Source of the DNA: Hyphomicrobiales bacterium
GTDB taxonomy: Bacteria > Pseudomonadota > Alphaproteobacteria > Rhizobiales > Aestuariivirgaceae
DNA: 64,000 nucleotides
Assembly: GCA_016185245.1 (NCBI GenBank)
Contig: JACPNZ010000036.1
Span: 1-64,000 of the forward strand
Direction of reading: 5' to 3'
Position 1 is the stretch's first letter. Each line of letters begins with the position of its first letter. Under the pieces are notes generated by a model. The model saw nothing but the letters and a program-made list of their open reading frames with translations. It did not search any database and was not told the DNA's origin. A program made the translations under genes and the position numbers. Below are positions 8,759 through 16,910 of this stretch, in pieces.

Positions 8759-10045
8759 TCAGTTGGCGGCGGTGGCCGAGGCGAGATACTTGACCGGATC
8801 GAGGGCGGTCGCACCACGGCGCACTTCGAAGTGCAGCTGCGGGCTCGACACCGAGCCGGTCTGGCCGGCCTTGGCGATGACATCGCCGCGCTTCACCGTG
8901 TCGCCGCGCTTGACGAACAGTTCCTTGGCGTGGGCGTAGGCGGTGACGAAGCCACCCTCGTGGCGGATGAGGATCAGATTGCCGTAACCTTTAAGCTCGT
9001 TGCCGGCATAGGCCACGACACCGCTCTCGGCCGCACGGATCGAAGTTCCCTCCGGCACGGCGATGTTGATGCCCTCGTTCTTGAGGCCGTTGGGCTTCTC
9101 GCCGAAGTTGGAGATCACTTTGCCGCGCACCGGCCAGCGCATGCCCATGACGCCCGGCTCGGCCGTGGCGACGGTAGTGTTGGCGGGTGCGGCCGAGGGA
9201 TCGCTCTGACCGCTGCCTGCCGTCTGGGTGGCCGGCTTGGCCTCCGCCGTTTGGATCGGCTTGGCGGGTTGTTCGGTCACCGTGCCTTGATCGTTCTGGG
9301 CGAGTGTTGCCTCGCTGTTGGTGCCGGTCTTGGCCGGCGCCTTGCTCTTGAGCGCCACGGTGGCCGAAGTGCCGCCGGGAATTTTCAGCGACTGGCCGAT
9401 CCGCAGGCTCGCAGTGCGCTTGAGGCCGTTGGCGTCGGCGATGGCCTTAGCCGGAACGCCGTATTTGCGGCTGAGCGAAGAAAGCGTATCGCCGGAGGCA
9501 ACCGCGTGGGTCGTGGCGGCGCCGGCACTCTTCTTGTGGGTCGCGGGTGCCGCCTGGGCCGTGGTGCTGCCTGGAATGCGCAGCACCTGGCCGGTCTGCA
9601 CCGCATAGGGGGGCTTCAGGCCATTGGCGCGGGCCAGTTCGGCAACCGTCAGGCCATTGGCCTTGGCGACGCCATAGAGCGTCATGCCGGGAACGATGGT
9701 GACCTTGCCGTCATCGCCGGCAGTTGGCGCCTCGCTGGCGGCGACTTGCGGAACTAGCGGCGCCTTGTAGGCGGGCGGGCGATTGCTGGCGCTGTAGTCG
9801 TAGCCGCCAACCTGATTGCCGGTCTGGGCCGAGGCCAGGGGCTTCGAGGTGATCGCATCCTCGCCGGCATTGGCCTGCTGCTGCTTCGGCACCGAGGCGG
9901 TATAGACCGGATCGGCATCCGACGGATTTTGCGCGAAGCGCTCGAAGGACTGGGAACAACCGGCGAGCAACAAGGATGCCGCGGCCGTGACAAGATAGCG
10001 CGCCTTGAAGAAACCCTTTGCGCCGCGGGGGAGGAAGGTAGTCAT
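8759..10045 (-). CDS. nlpD: LysM/LytM-domain lipoprotein, NlpD/DipM-like
   Basis: This is a 428-residue lipoprotein. The lipobox LLAG-Cys30 follows a hydrophobic signal. Two LysM peptidoglycan-binding domains are visible (around VTIVPGMTLYGVAKANGL and HAVASGDTLSSLSRKYGV), and a LytM/M23 domain closes the protein (GMRWPVRGKVISNFGEK to LHFEVRRGATALDPVKYL). The zinc ligands are degenerate: KNEGINI replaces the usual H-x-G-x-D and QLHFE replaces HLHFE. It is therefore probably an activator of amidases at the septum rather than a peptidase. A near-consensus CtrA site lies about 50 bp upstream (10093-10107). Start chosen at 10045. Confidence 0.88.
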   Translation of the reverse strand: MTTFLPRGAKGFFKARYLVTAAASLLLAGCSQSFERFAQNPSDADPVYTASVPKQQQANAGEDAITSKPLASAQTGNQVGGYDYSASNRPPAYKAPLVPQVAASEAPTAGDDGKVTIVPGMTLYGVAKANGLTVAELARANGLKPPYAVQTGQVLRIPGSTTAQAAPATHKKSAGAATTHAVASGDTLSSLSRKYGVPAKAIADANGLKRTASLRIGQSLKIPGGTSATVALKSKAPAKTGTNSEATLAQNDQGTVTEQPAKPIQTAEAKPATQTAGSGQSDPSAAPANTTVATAEPGVMGMRWPVRGKVISNFGEKPNGLKNEGINIAVPEGTSIRAAESGVVAYAGNELKGYGNLILIRHEGGFVTAYAHAKELFVKRGDTVKRGDVIAKAGQTGSVSSPQLHFEVRRGATALDPVKYLASATAAN

Positions 10046-10143
10046 ACGCGAACTCCACAACAAACCGACTGAGCGATAATGGCTTGTTTAGGTTAAGGGT
10101 TGGTTATTCGCCGGGACCTTGCGGAAGGGATTTGCCGGCCCGC

Positions 10144-10764
10144 CTACTCGACCGCTACCAGTGCCCCGATCGCCACCCGGTTATAGAGATCGATCACTTC
10201 CTCGTTCATCAGGCGGATGCACCCCGACGACATCGCCTTGCCGATGCTTTGCGGGTCGGTGGTGCCGTGGATGCGGTATTCGGTATTGCCGATATAGATG
10301 GCGCGCGCCCCCAGTGGATTGTCGGTTCCTCCGGGCATGAAGGCGGGAATATAGCGGCCCTTGGCCGCCTCGCGCTCGATCATCACCTGGGGCGGGCGCC
10401 AGTCGGGCCATTCGGCCATGCGCGACACCCGGTTGACCCCGGACCATTCGAAGCCCTCGCGGCCCACCCCCACCTGGTATTCGATCGCCTGGCCGCTGCC
10501 CAGGACATAATAGAGCCGGCGCATCGCGGTGCGCACGATGATGCTGCCGGGCGGATAGGCCGTCTCGAAGGCGACGGTGCGGTGGCCGGTCGAATTGGCC
10601 GATGGGCGCCGGAAGAAAGAGAAGGAGGTGGGCGCCCGGGCCGTCAGGCCGCCATAGACCTGGAAGGTGCTGGGCGCGAACACCAGCTTGCCGGCCACGG
10701 CTGGAATGGGGGCCAGGACCACGCAAAGCACGGCCCCGACCCGAACGCACAGACTGAAACGCAT
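10144..10764 (-). CDS. L,D-transpeptidase (YkuD domain), exported
   Basis: The 206-residue protein has a signal peptide ending near PAVAG and a YkuD catalytic domain. The signature is IHGTTDPQSIGKAMSSGCIRLMNEEV, with the nucleophilic Cys in SSGCIR and the conserved His in IHGT. Such enzymes form 3-3 peptidoglycan crosslinks or anchor proteins to the wall. It is paralogous to the gene at 56026-56670, and both share YYVLG, YRVG/YQVG-VGREGF and WPxWRPPQVMIEREAAKG. A perfect CtrA-type box lies 61 bp upstream. Confidence 0.9.
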   Translation of the reverse strand: MRFSLCVRVGAVLCVVLAPIPAVAGKLVFAPSTFQVYGGLTARAPTSFSFFRRPSANSTGHRTVAFETAYPPGSIIVRTAMRRLYYVLGSGQAIEYQVGVGREGFEWSGVNRVSRMAEWPDWRPPQVMIEREAAKGRYIPAFMPGGTDNPLGARAIYIGNTEYRIHGTTDPQSIGKAMSSGCIRLMNEEVIDLYNRVAIGALVAVE

Positions 10765-10824
10765 ACGCCTACCACCTTGGCGCGTTTTGGGCGCGCCACG
10801 GCGGGCGACAATGGCCGCGCCCGG

Positions 10825-10839
10825 TTAATTCCCGCTTAA
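10825..10839. promoter_or_regulatory. CtrA-type box upstream of L,D-transpeptidase
   Basis: The sequence is TTAA, seven bases (TTCCCGC), TTAA, a perfect match to the CtrA consensus. It sits 61 bp upstream of the L,D-transpeptidase start and overlaps the end of folK. Its position suits a promoter-proximal site. Confidence 0.6.
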
Positions 10840-11324
10840 ATTTCCGCACCCTGGCGGGTGCCGGTGAGGCGTTGCAGCAGCTCGGCCGCGGTCACCTTGA
10901 GGAGCGGGTGGCGCCAGCCGGGGGCGATCTCCGCCAGGGGCTTCAAAACGAAGATCCGTTGGGCGATGCCCGGATGGGGCAGGGCAAGGCTCGATGGCGG
11001 CCGGCGCCTGAGGCCGTGGTAGTCAATGAGATCGAGATCGAGGCTGCGCGGGCCCCAGCGCGATCCTCGCCTTCTCCCTGCGGCGCGCTCCAGGGCATGG
11101 AGCCGGCGCAGCAAGGCCTCGGGCGGCAGATGGGTATCGATGACGCAAACGGCATTGACGAAGGCGCCCTGGTTGAGCCTGCCGAAGGGCGCCGAGACGA
11201 GAAGCCGCGAGGCGGCCACCAGGCGGGTCGGTCCCCGGTCCAGCTCCGCCAGGACACGCTGCACCGCAGCGCGGGGCGAGCCCCACGGCCCATGGCGATT
11301 GCTGCCCAGTGCCACGACGATCAT
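10836..11324 (-). CDS. folK: HPPK: 2-amino-4-hydroxy-6-hydroxymethyldihydropteridine pyrophosphokinase
   Basis: FolK transfers pyrophosphate from ATP to the pterin in folate synthesis. The 162-residue product shows VVALGSNRHGPWGSP at the N-terminus, the substrate loop near FGRLNQGAFVNAV, and the signature RWGPRSLDLDLIDYHG containing the Asp pair that binds Mg-ATP. The C-terminus includes LPHPGIAQRIFVLKPLAEI. It diverges from the NYN gene at 11393. No other folate gene is in the window. Confidence 0.93.
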   Translation of the reverse strand: MIVVALGSNRHGPWGSPRAAVQRVLAELDRGPTRLVAASRLLVSAPFGRLNQGAFVNAVCVIDTHLPPEALLRRLHALERAAGRRRGSRWGPRSLDLDLIDYHGLRRRPPSSLALPHPGIAQRIFVLKPLAEIAPGWRHPLLKVTAAELLQRLTGTRQGAEI

Positions 11325-11392
11325 GAATTCTCTTGAGCCTCCAGAAGCGGCGGAATAGAACCTCGCTCATACTCTAGATGGAGATTTCAGCG

Positions 11393-12001
11393 ATGCAGTT
11401 TTATCAGGACGAGCGCGTAGCTCTGTTCATCGACGGCGCCAACCTCTATGCCACCGCCAAGACGCTCGGCTTCGATATCGACTACAAGCGGCTTCTCGGT
11501 TTCTTCCGCAAGCGCTCGCGCCTGTTGCGGGCAATCTACTATACGGCGTTGCTCGATGATGCCGAGTATTCGCCGATCAAGCCCTTGATCGACTGGCTCG
11601 ACTACAACGGTTACCGGGTGGTGACCAAGCCGGCCAAGGAATTCACCGATAGCCTCGGCCGCCGCAAGATCAAGGGCAATATGGATATCGAGCTGGCGAT
11701 CGACGTGATGCAACTGGCCGACAGTCTCGATCACATCGTGCTGTTTTCCGGCGACGGCGATTTCCGCTCGCTGGTCGCCGCCGTGCAGGCCAAGGGCCGC
11801 CGCGTCACGGTGGTCTCGACGTTGACCACCAGGCCGCCGATGGTCGCCGACGATTTGCGCCGCCAGACCGACCAGTTCATCGACCTGGCCGATCTCCGCG
11901 ACGAGATCGGTCGCGATCCGGCCGAGCGCGAGCAGCGCCAGCGCGAGCGCTATGTGGCGCCGCCGCCCAAGGAAAGCTTCGAGGACTTCGCCGACATCTG
12001 A
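11393..12001 (+). CDS. NYN-domain (LabA/DUF88-like) protein
   Basis: This is a 202-residue NYN (PIN-like) domain protein. Conserved acidic residues are in VALFIDGANLY, KGNMDIELAIDVMQL and VLFSGDGDFRSLV, the metal-binding set of the PIN/FLAP nuclease superfamily. It is therefore a likely RNase. A charged C-terminal tail (EQRQRERYVAPPPKESFEDF) follows. The start is placed at the second ATG (11393), since the first (11378) would add five residues before the conserved core. Its stop overlaps the start of the DNA glycosylase gene (TGATG), indicating translational coupling. Confidence 0.85.
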   Translation: MQFYQDERVALFIDGANLYATAKTLGFDIDYKRLLGFFRKRSRLLRAIYYTALLDDAEYSPIKPLIDWLDYNGYRVVTKPAKEFTDSLGRRKIKGNMDIELAIDVMQLADSLDHIVLFSGDGDFRSLVAAVQAKGRRVTVVSTLTTRPPMVADDLRRQTDQFIDLADLRDEIGRDPAEREQRQRERYVAPPPKESFEDFADI

Positions 12002-12636
12002 TGGCGGTCGAGACCGATCCCGCCCGCGACTGCCCGCTGTGCCCGCGCCTCGTCGCGTTCCGCCTGGCCCATCGGCAAGCCGAGCCCTCCTGGCACAACG
12101 CACCGGTTGCCTCCTTCGGCGATCCCCGGGCCAGACTGTTGATCGTCGGTCTGGCGCCGGGCCTGCGCGGCGCCAATCGCACCGGGCGGCCGTTCACCGG
12201 CGACCATGCCGGCGAACTCCTCTACGGCACGCTCCTTCGCTTCGGCTTTGCCAAAGGAGAATTCCGCGCCGATCCCGCCGACGGTCTCGAACTTGTCGGC
12301 ACCCGGGTCACCAATGCGGTGCGCTGCGTGCCGCCGGAAAACAAGCCGACGCCCACCGAGATCAGGATCTGCAATCGTTTTCTGGTGGCGCAGTTTGCGG
12401 AACCGACCGGCCTCCGCGCCGTGGTGGGGCTCGGCCGCATCGCCCATGACGCGGTGCTGGTGGCCTTGGGCATGACGCGCAGCCGCTTTGCTTTCGCCCA
12501 TGGCGCTGCCCACGACCTCGGGCGTTTGCGGCTCTTCGACAGCTATCACTGCTCGCGCTACAACACCAATACCGGGGTGCTGACGCCCGCCATGTTCGAA
12601 GCGGTGTTCGCCAGGGTCAAAGATTTTCTCGGCTAG
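12001..12636 (+). CDS. family 5 uracil-DNA glycosylase (UdgB type)
   Basis: This 211-residue DNA repair enzyme excises uracil and related deaminated bases. The family 5 motif reads GLAPGLRGANRTGRPFTGD, and the C-terminal catalytic motif is HCSRYNTNTGVLT. Four cysteines that can hold an iron-sulfur cluster are present: C11 and C14 in CPLC, one in VRCVPPENKP, one in IRICNRF. The start overlaps the NYN gene stop by 1 base. The neighbour DUF815 gene is convergent. No family 1 ung is in the window. Confidence 0.9.
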   Translation: MAVETDPARDCPLCPRLVAFRLAHRQAEPSWHNAPVASFGDPRARLLIVGLAPGLRGANRTGRPFTGDHAGELLYGTLLRFGFAKGEFRADPADGLELVGTRVTNAVRCVPPENKPTPTEIRICNRFLVAQFAEPTGLRAVVGLGRIAHDAVLVALGMTRSRFAFAHGAAHDLGRLRLFDSYHCSRYNTNTGVLTPAMFEAVFARVKDFLG

Positions 12637-12639
12637 ACC

Positions 12640-13503
12640 TCAGGTCTCGATCGCTTTGCCCAGTCTCCCGGCGAGGTCGATGATGAACTGCCAAGCGACC
12701 CGGCCCGAGCGGCTACCGCGGGTGGCCGACCATTCGATGGCTCCGGCGCGCAAGTTCTGCGGATTCGCGTCAAGTCCGAAGTGTTTGGCGTAACCCTCTA
12801 TCATTTCAAGATATTCGTCCTGCGAGCAATTGTGGAATCCGAGCCACAACCCGAACCGGTCGGAGAGCGACACCTTCTCCTGCACGGCTTCCGACGGGTT
12901 GATCGCGGTCGAGCGTTCGTTCTCGATCATGTCGCGCGGCAGGAGGTGCCGGCGGTTCGAGGTGGCATAGAGGATCATGTTGGCGGGCCTGCCCTCGATG
13001 CCGCCGTCGAGCGCCGCTTTCAGCGACTTGTAGGAGGTATCCTCGGCGTCGAAGGAGAGATCGTCGCAGAACACGATGAAGCGGAAATTGGGCGCCCCGC
13101 GGATCACCGCCATCAGGGCGGGGAGCGTCTCGATGTCCTCGCGGTGAATTTCGACGATCTTCAGCTTGCCGCCCTCGCTGGCATTGACCGCCGCATGGGC
13201 CGCCTTGACCAGCGACGACTTGCCCATGCCGCGCGCGCCCCAGAGGAGGGCATTATTGGCGGCCGCACCTCGGGCAAAGCGCATGGTGTTCTCGACCAGG
13301 ATGTCACGGGTGAGGTCGATGCCCTTAAGGAGCGACAGATCGACACGGTTCACCCGCGCAACCGGGGCAAGGGCGCGTTCCTCGGCGTTCCAAACGAAGG
13401 CGTCGGAGCGGCCGATATCGGGGGCAGGGGCCCTCGGTGGCGCCAGCCGTTCTAGGGCCGCGGCGATGCGTTCGAGCCGGTCCTTGTCGGTTTCTTGCGC
13501 CAT
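12640..13503 (-). CDS. DUF815 AAA-like ATPase
   Basis: This is a 287-residue P-loop ATPase of the DUF815 family. Walker A is WGARGMGKSSLVKA and Walker B FIVFCDDLSF. The sensor region contains NMILYATSNRRHLLPRDM, and a C-terminal helical lid includes ARGSRSGRVAWQF. The physiological role of the family is not established, and nothing in the neighbourhood specifies one. It ends 3 bp from the glycosylase gene stop (convergent) and diverges from the yajC promoter region. Confidence 0.88.
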   Translation of the reverse strand: MAQETDKDRLERIAAALERLAPPRAPAPDIGRSDAFVWNAEERALAPVARVNRVDLSLLKGIDLTRDILVENTMRFARGAAANNALLWGARGMGKSSLVKAAHAAVNASEGGKLKIVEIHREDIETLPALMAVIRGAPNFRFIVFCDDLSFDAEDTSYKSLKAALDGGIEGRPANMILYATSNRRHLLPRDMIENERSTAINPSEAVQEKVSLSDRFGLWLGFHNCSQDEYLEMIEGYAKHFGLDANPQNLRAGAIEWSATRGSRSGRVAWQFIIDLAGRLGKAIET

Positions 13504-13556
13504 ATGAGCCTCTTAGCGGCTCCCTTGCGGGTGGTAAAGCAGCGCCAATCCATCGG

Positions 13557-13584
13557 TTGCAATAGGGCGGGCCGTCGCTATATT
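13557..13584 (+). promoter_or_regulatory. likely housekeeping promoter of the yajC-secDF operon
   Basis: TTGCAA (13557-13562), a 16-bp spacer and TATATT (13579-13584) precede the yajC GTG by 28 bp. GGGAGAG forms a Shine-Dalgarno at 13601-13607. This is one of the few clear -35/-10 pairs in the window. Confidence 0.45.
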
Positions 13585-13612
13585 CCGCCCAACTCAGAAC
13601 GGGAGAGACTTC

Positions 13613-13957
13613 GTGTTCATTTCGACCGCCTTCGCCCAGGCTGCCAGCGGATCACCGGGCTTGCAGGACACGTTCACCCAGCTGATCGTTCCGCTCATTC
13701 TCATCATTCCGCTCTTTTGGTTCCTGCTGATCCGGCCTCAGCAGAAGAAGATGAAAGATCACCAGGAGCTGCTCAAGAAGATTTCCCGCGGCGACACGGT
13801 GGTGACGAGCGGTGGGCTGATCGGCAAGGTCACCAAGGTGGTCGACGACCACGAGTTGCAGGTCGAGATCGGCGAAAACGTCAAGATCCGACTGCTGCGC
13901 TCCGGGGTAACCGAGGTGCGCGCCAAGGGCGAGCCGGTCAAGGCCGACGGCAAGTGA
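13613..13957 (+). CDS. yajC: preprotein translocase subunit YajC
   Basis: YajC is a small inner-membrane partner of the SecDF accessory complex. The 114-residue product starts with GTG. It has one transmembrane helix (LIVPLILIIPLFWFLLI) directly followed by RPQQKKMKDHQELL and a cytoplasmic beta-rich domain (GDTVVTSGGLIGKVTKV). It is first in the operon with secD and secF. Confidence 0.95.
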   Translation: MFISTAFAQAASGSPGLQDTFTQLIVPLILIIPLFWFLLIRPQQKKMKDHQELLKKISRGDTVVTSGGLIGKVTKVVDDHELQVEIGENVKIRLLRSGVTEVRAKGEPVKADGK

Positions 13958-13974
13958 TCGCGGCCTGACAGATC

Positions 13975-15591
13975 ATGCTGCATTTCGCCCGCTGGAAGTC
14001 CTTCGCCATCATCGGTTCGGTGCTGCTTGCCATGGTGCTGGCGCTGCCCAATATCCTGCCGCCGGCCTGGAACCAGCAACTGGCCAGGTTCTCCGTCACC
14101 TCCGGCCTCCGGCCGATGACCCTCGGCCTCGACCTGCAGGGCGGGTCCAACGTGCTCCTCGAAGTCGACCGTAACGATCTCCGGGACAAGCTGTCGCAGC
14201 AGCTGGTCGGCGACATCCGTGCCGCCCTCCGTGAGGCCAAGATCGGCTACAGCGGCATCAATCGCTCCGGCAACGGCGTCACCGTGCGGGTGAGCAATCC
14301 CGCCGATGTCGAGCGCGCCAGGGTGGAACTGAAGAAGCTCGAGCAGCCCGTCGAGTCCAGCCTGTTCGGATCGGGCAGGGACTTCAATACCTTCGACCTA
14401 GCCCAGCAGGACCAGCAGTTCACTCTCGCGTTCTCGGAGGGCGGTCTCGACAGCAAGATCGGTTTGGCCATCAGCCAGGCGATCAAGATCGTCGAAAGCC
14501 GCATCAACGGCATCGGCGTTGCCGAGGCCGTCGTCCAGCAGCAGGGCAAGGACCGCATCGTGGTGCAGCTGCCGGGCGTCCAGGACCCCGACCGGGTCAA
14601 GGGCGTGATCGGCCGCACCGCCAAGCTGACCTTCCAGCTGGTCTGCGAGAGCCAGCCCACGGCACAAGGCCAGGTGCCGCCGCCCGACTGCAAGTCGTTG
14701 CCGACCAAGGATTCGAAGCTTCCGCCGCAGATGTGGGTGCAGACCTCGAGCCGGGCGACCGTCGACGGCGCCGACCTGACCGATGCCAAGGGCGCCTTCG
14801 ACCAGAACAACCAGCCGGTGGTGTCGTTCCGCTTCAACAGCAAGGGGGCCGAGCGCTTCGGCCGGCTGACCCGCGAGAATGTCGACAAGCCCTTTGCCAT
14901 CGTTCTCGACGATCTGATCGTTAGCGCGCCCCGCATCAACGAGCCGATCCTCGGCGGCCAGGGTCAGATCTCCGGCAATTTCACCGTCCAGGAAACGACC
15001 GACCTCGCCATCGTGCTACGTTCGGGAGCGCTTCCCGCCAAGCTGACCATCGTCGAGGAACGAACCGTCGGCCCCAGCCTTGGCTCCGACTCGATCCGCG
15101 CCGGCTTCAACGCCGCCGTCATCGGCCTGGTTCTGGTGATGGTGTTCATGGTGGTGGCCTATGGGCTCTTCGGCCTGTTCGCCAATGTGGCGCTGCTGAT
15201 CAATCTGATCATGCTGGTAGCGATTATGTCGGTCGTCGGCTTCACGCTGACACTCCCCGGCATCGCCGGCATCGTGCTCACCATGGGCATAGCGGTCGAT
15301 TCCAACGTCATCATCTTCGAGCGCATGCGCGAGGAATGGCGCAACGGCCGCACCGCGATCAGTTCGATCGAGACCGGATTCCGCTCGGCCTTCGCCACCA
15401 TTTTCGATTCGAACTTTACCGCTTTCATCGCCGCGGTAGTGCTGTTCGGCGTGGGCTCGGGCCCGGTCAGGGGCTTTGCCGTCACCCACGCCATCGGCAT
15501 CATGACCACCGTCTATACGGCCTACACCGTCACCCGCTTCATCGTCGCCTATTGGGCGCGCCATACCAGACCCAAGGAGGTTCCGCTCTGA
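13975..15591 (+). CDS. secD: protein-export membrane protein SecD
   Basis: SecD uses the proton gradient to pull proteins out of the SecYEG channel. The 538-residue product has an N-terminal helix and the GLDLQGGSNVLLEVD motif that opens the periplasmic P1 domain. A P1 head region near residues 150-330 follows, then five helices from about residue 375. The TM4-TM6 motifs GIAVDSNVIIFERMREE and SNFTAFIAAVVLFGVGSGPVRGFA are intact. secF follows after 15 bp. Confidence 0.96.
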   Translation: MLHFARWKSFAIIGSVLLAMVLALPNILPPAWNQQLARFSVTSGLRPMTLGLDLQGGSNVLLEVDRNDLRDKLSQQLVGDIRAALREAKIGYSGINRSGNGVTVRVSNPADVERARVELKKLEQPVESSLFGSGRDFNTFDLAQQDQQFTLAFSEGGLDSKIGLAISQAIKIVESRINGIGVAEAVVQQQGKDRIVVQLPGVQDPDRVKGVIGRTAKLTFQLVCESQPTAQGQVPPPDCKSLPTKDSKLPPQMWVQTSSRATVDGADLTDAKGAFDQNNQPVVSFRFNSKGAERFGRLTRENVDKPFAIVLDDLIVSAPRINEPILGGQGQISGNFTVQETTDLAIVLRSGALPAKLTIVEERTVGPSLGSDSIRAGFNAAVIGLVLVMVFMVVAYGLFGLFANVALLINLIMLVAIMSVVGFTLTLPGIAGIVLTMGIAVDSNVIIFERMREEWRNGRTAISSIETGFRSAFATIFDSNFTAFIAAVVLFGVGSGPVRGFAVTHAIGIMTTVYTAYTVTRFIVAYWARHTRPKEVPL

Positions 15592-15606
15592 GAGCGGACG
15601 AGCGCC

Positions 15607-16548
15607 ATGGCCTATAGACCCATTCGCTTCATTCCCGACGACACCAAGATTCCGTTCATGCGGCTCTCCCGCTTCGGCTTCTTCGTTTCGGGATTGCTCT
15701 CCCTCGCGGCGGTCTTGCTGTTCGTCTTCGTCGGCCTCAACTACGGTGTCGATTTCAAGGGCGGCACGGTGCTCTCCATCCGCACCGCCCAACCCGCCAA
15801 CATCGAAGAGCTGCGCGGCAAGATCGATACCCTGGGCTTCGGCGGCGCCGAGATCCAGGAATTCGGTTCGCCCAACGACGTGCTGATCCGGCTTCCGGCG
15901 GTCGAAGGCGGCGACAAGGCCCAGCAGGATGCCGTCGCCAAGGTCAAGGAAGCGCTGGGCCCCGGCATCGAATTCCGTTCGGTCGAGGTAGTGGGGCCCA
16001 AAGTCTCGGGCGAATTGACCGAGCAAGGCATCATCGCTGTGGTCACCGCCATCATCGCCATCATGATTTATGTGTGGTTCCGCTTCGAATGGCAGTTCGC
16101 CATGGGGGCGGTGCTGTCGCTGTTGCACGACGTGCTGATCACTATCGGCCTGTTCGCCTTGCTGCGAATCGAGTTCAACCTGCAGATCATCGCCGCAATC
16201 CTCACCATCGTCGGCTATTCGCTGAACGATACCGTGGTGGTCTTCGACCGCACCCGCGAATACTTACGCAAGTACAAGTCGATGCCCCTGGCCGACCTGA
16301 TCGACTTCTCGCTCAATTCGGTCTTGCCCCGAACCATCCTCACCTCGGTCACCACCATGCTGGCGCTGATCGCGCTCTATGTGTTCGGCGGCGAAGTCTT
16401 GCGCGGCTTCACCTTCACCATGATCTGGGGCGTCATCGTCGGTACCTATTCGTCGATCTTCATCGCCTCGCCGGTTCTGATCCTGCTCGGCACGGTGCGC
16501 GAGAACGTCAAGCAGGGCGCCAAGGCGGCGGTGGCCGCCAGGCCTTGA
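15607..16548 (+). CDS. secF: protein-export membrane protein SecF
   Basis: The 313-residue partner of SecD has one N-terminal helix, the LNYGVDFKGGTVLSI motif, a short periplasmic domain, and five C-terminal helices. These include HDVLITIGLFALL and the conserved SLNDTVVVFDRTREYL. Its stop overlaps the TTG start of the next gene by 4 bp, so the complex I assembly-factor homologues downstream are translationally coupled to it. Confidence 0.96.
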   Translation: MAYRPIRFIPDDTKIPFMRLSRFGFFVSGLLSLAAVLLFVFVGLNYGVDFKGGTVLSIRTAQPANIEELRGKIDTLGFGGAEIQEFGSPNDVLIRLPAVEGGDKAQQDAVAKVKEALGPGIEFRSVEVVGPKVSGELTEQGIIAVVTAIIAIMIYVWFRFEWQFAMGAVLSLLHDVLITIGLFALLRIEFNLQIIAAILTIVGYSLNDTVVVFDRTREYLRKYKSMPLADLIDFSLNSVLPRTILTSVTTMLALIALYVFGGEVLRGFTFTMIWGVIVGTYSSIFIASPVLILLGTVRENVKQGAKAAVAARP

Positions 16549-16910
16549 CCGCCTTCTTTCCGGGAAGACCGCAGATCGACGCCTATGGTGCCGGCGGATT
16601 CCGCTTCGCCGGAATGTCGCATCGGGGAAACATCCTGGCACTGCCCAGCGGCGTCCATGGCTGGGATGCCGATGGCGATGCGCTGATGCCTGCCGATTTC
16701 GCCGCTGTCTTCGCCCAGAAGGACGCCATCGATCTTCTGCTGCTCGGCACCGGCCATGCCATGCGCCGCCCGCCGAAGGACGTGTGCCAGGCCTTCGCCG
16801 CGCGCGCCATCATGCTCGATTGCATGGATACGGGAGCAGCGGTTGCCACCTACAATCTACTGTTGGGCGAGAAGCGCAAGGTCGCCGCGGCGCTCGTCGC
16901 CGCCCCATGA
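16545..16910 (+). CDS. Mth938-domain protein, NDUFAF3 homologue
   Basis: This is a 121-residue Mth938-like (DUF498) protein with AYGAGGFRFAG, GNILALPSGVHGW, DLLLLGTGHAMRRPP and CMDTGAAVATYNLLLGEKRKVAAAL. The mitochondrial relative NDUFAF3 is a complex I assembly factor. The start is a TTG at 16545 overlapping the secF stop. A longer ATG-initiated frame running back into secF is an overlap artefact. In alphaproteobacteria this gene is known to follow secDF, which suggests a role in membrane insertion of complex I parts. Confidence 0.85.
   Translation: MTAFFPGRPQIDAYGAGGFRFAGMSHRGNILALPSGVHGWDADGDALMPADFAAVFAQKDAIDLLLLGTGHAMRRPPKDVCQAFAARAIMLDCMDTGAAVATYNLLLGEKRKVAAALVAAP

Noticed and set aside
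8666-9757. Long open frame antisense to nlpD
   Set aside because: High GC produces long antisense frames. The minus-strand gene has clear LysM and LytM motifs and this frame has none.
10093-10107. Fourth CtrA box upstream of nlpD
   Set aside because: The second half-site reads TTAT, one mismatch, so it is mentioned only as a candidate and not listed as a feature.
16074-16910. Long version of the Mth938 gene starting inside secF
   Set aside because: The first 157 residues are out-of-frame secF; the TTG at 16545 overlapping the secF stop is the real start.
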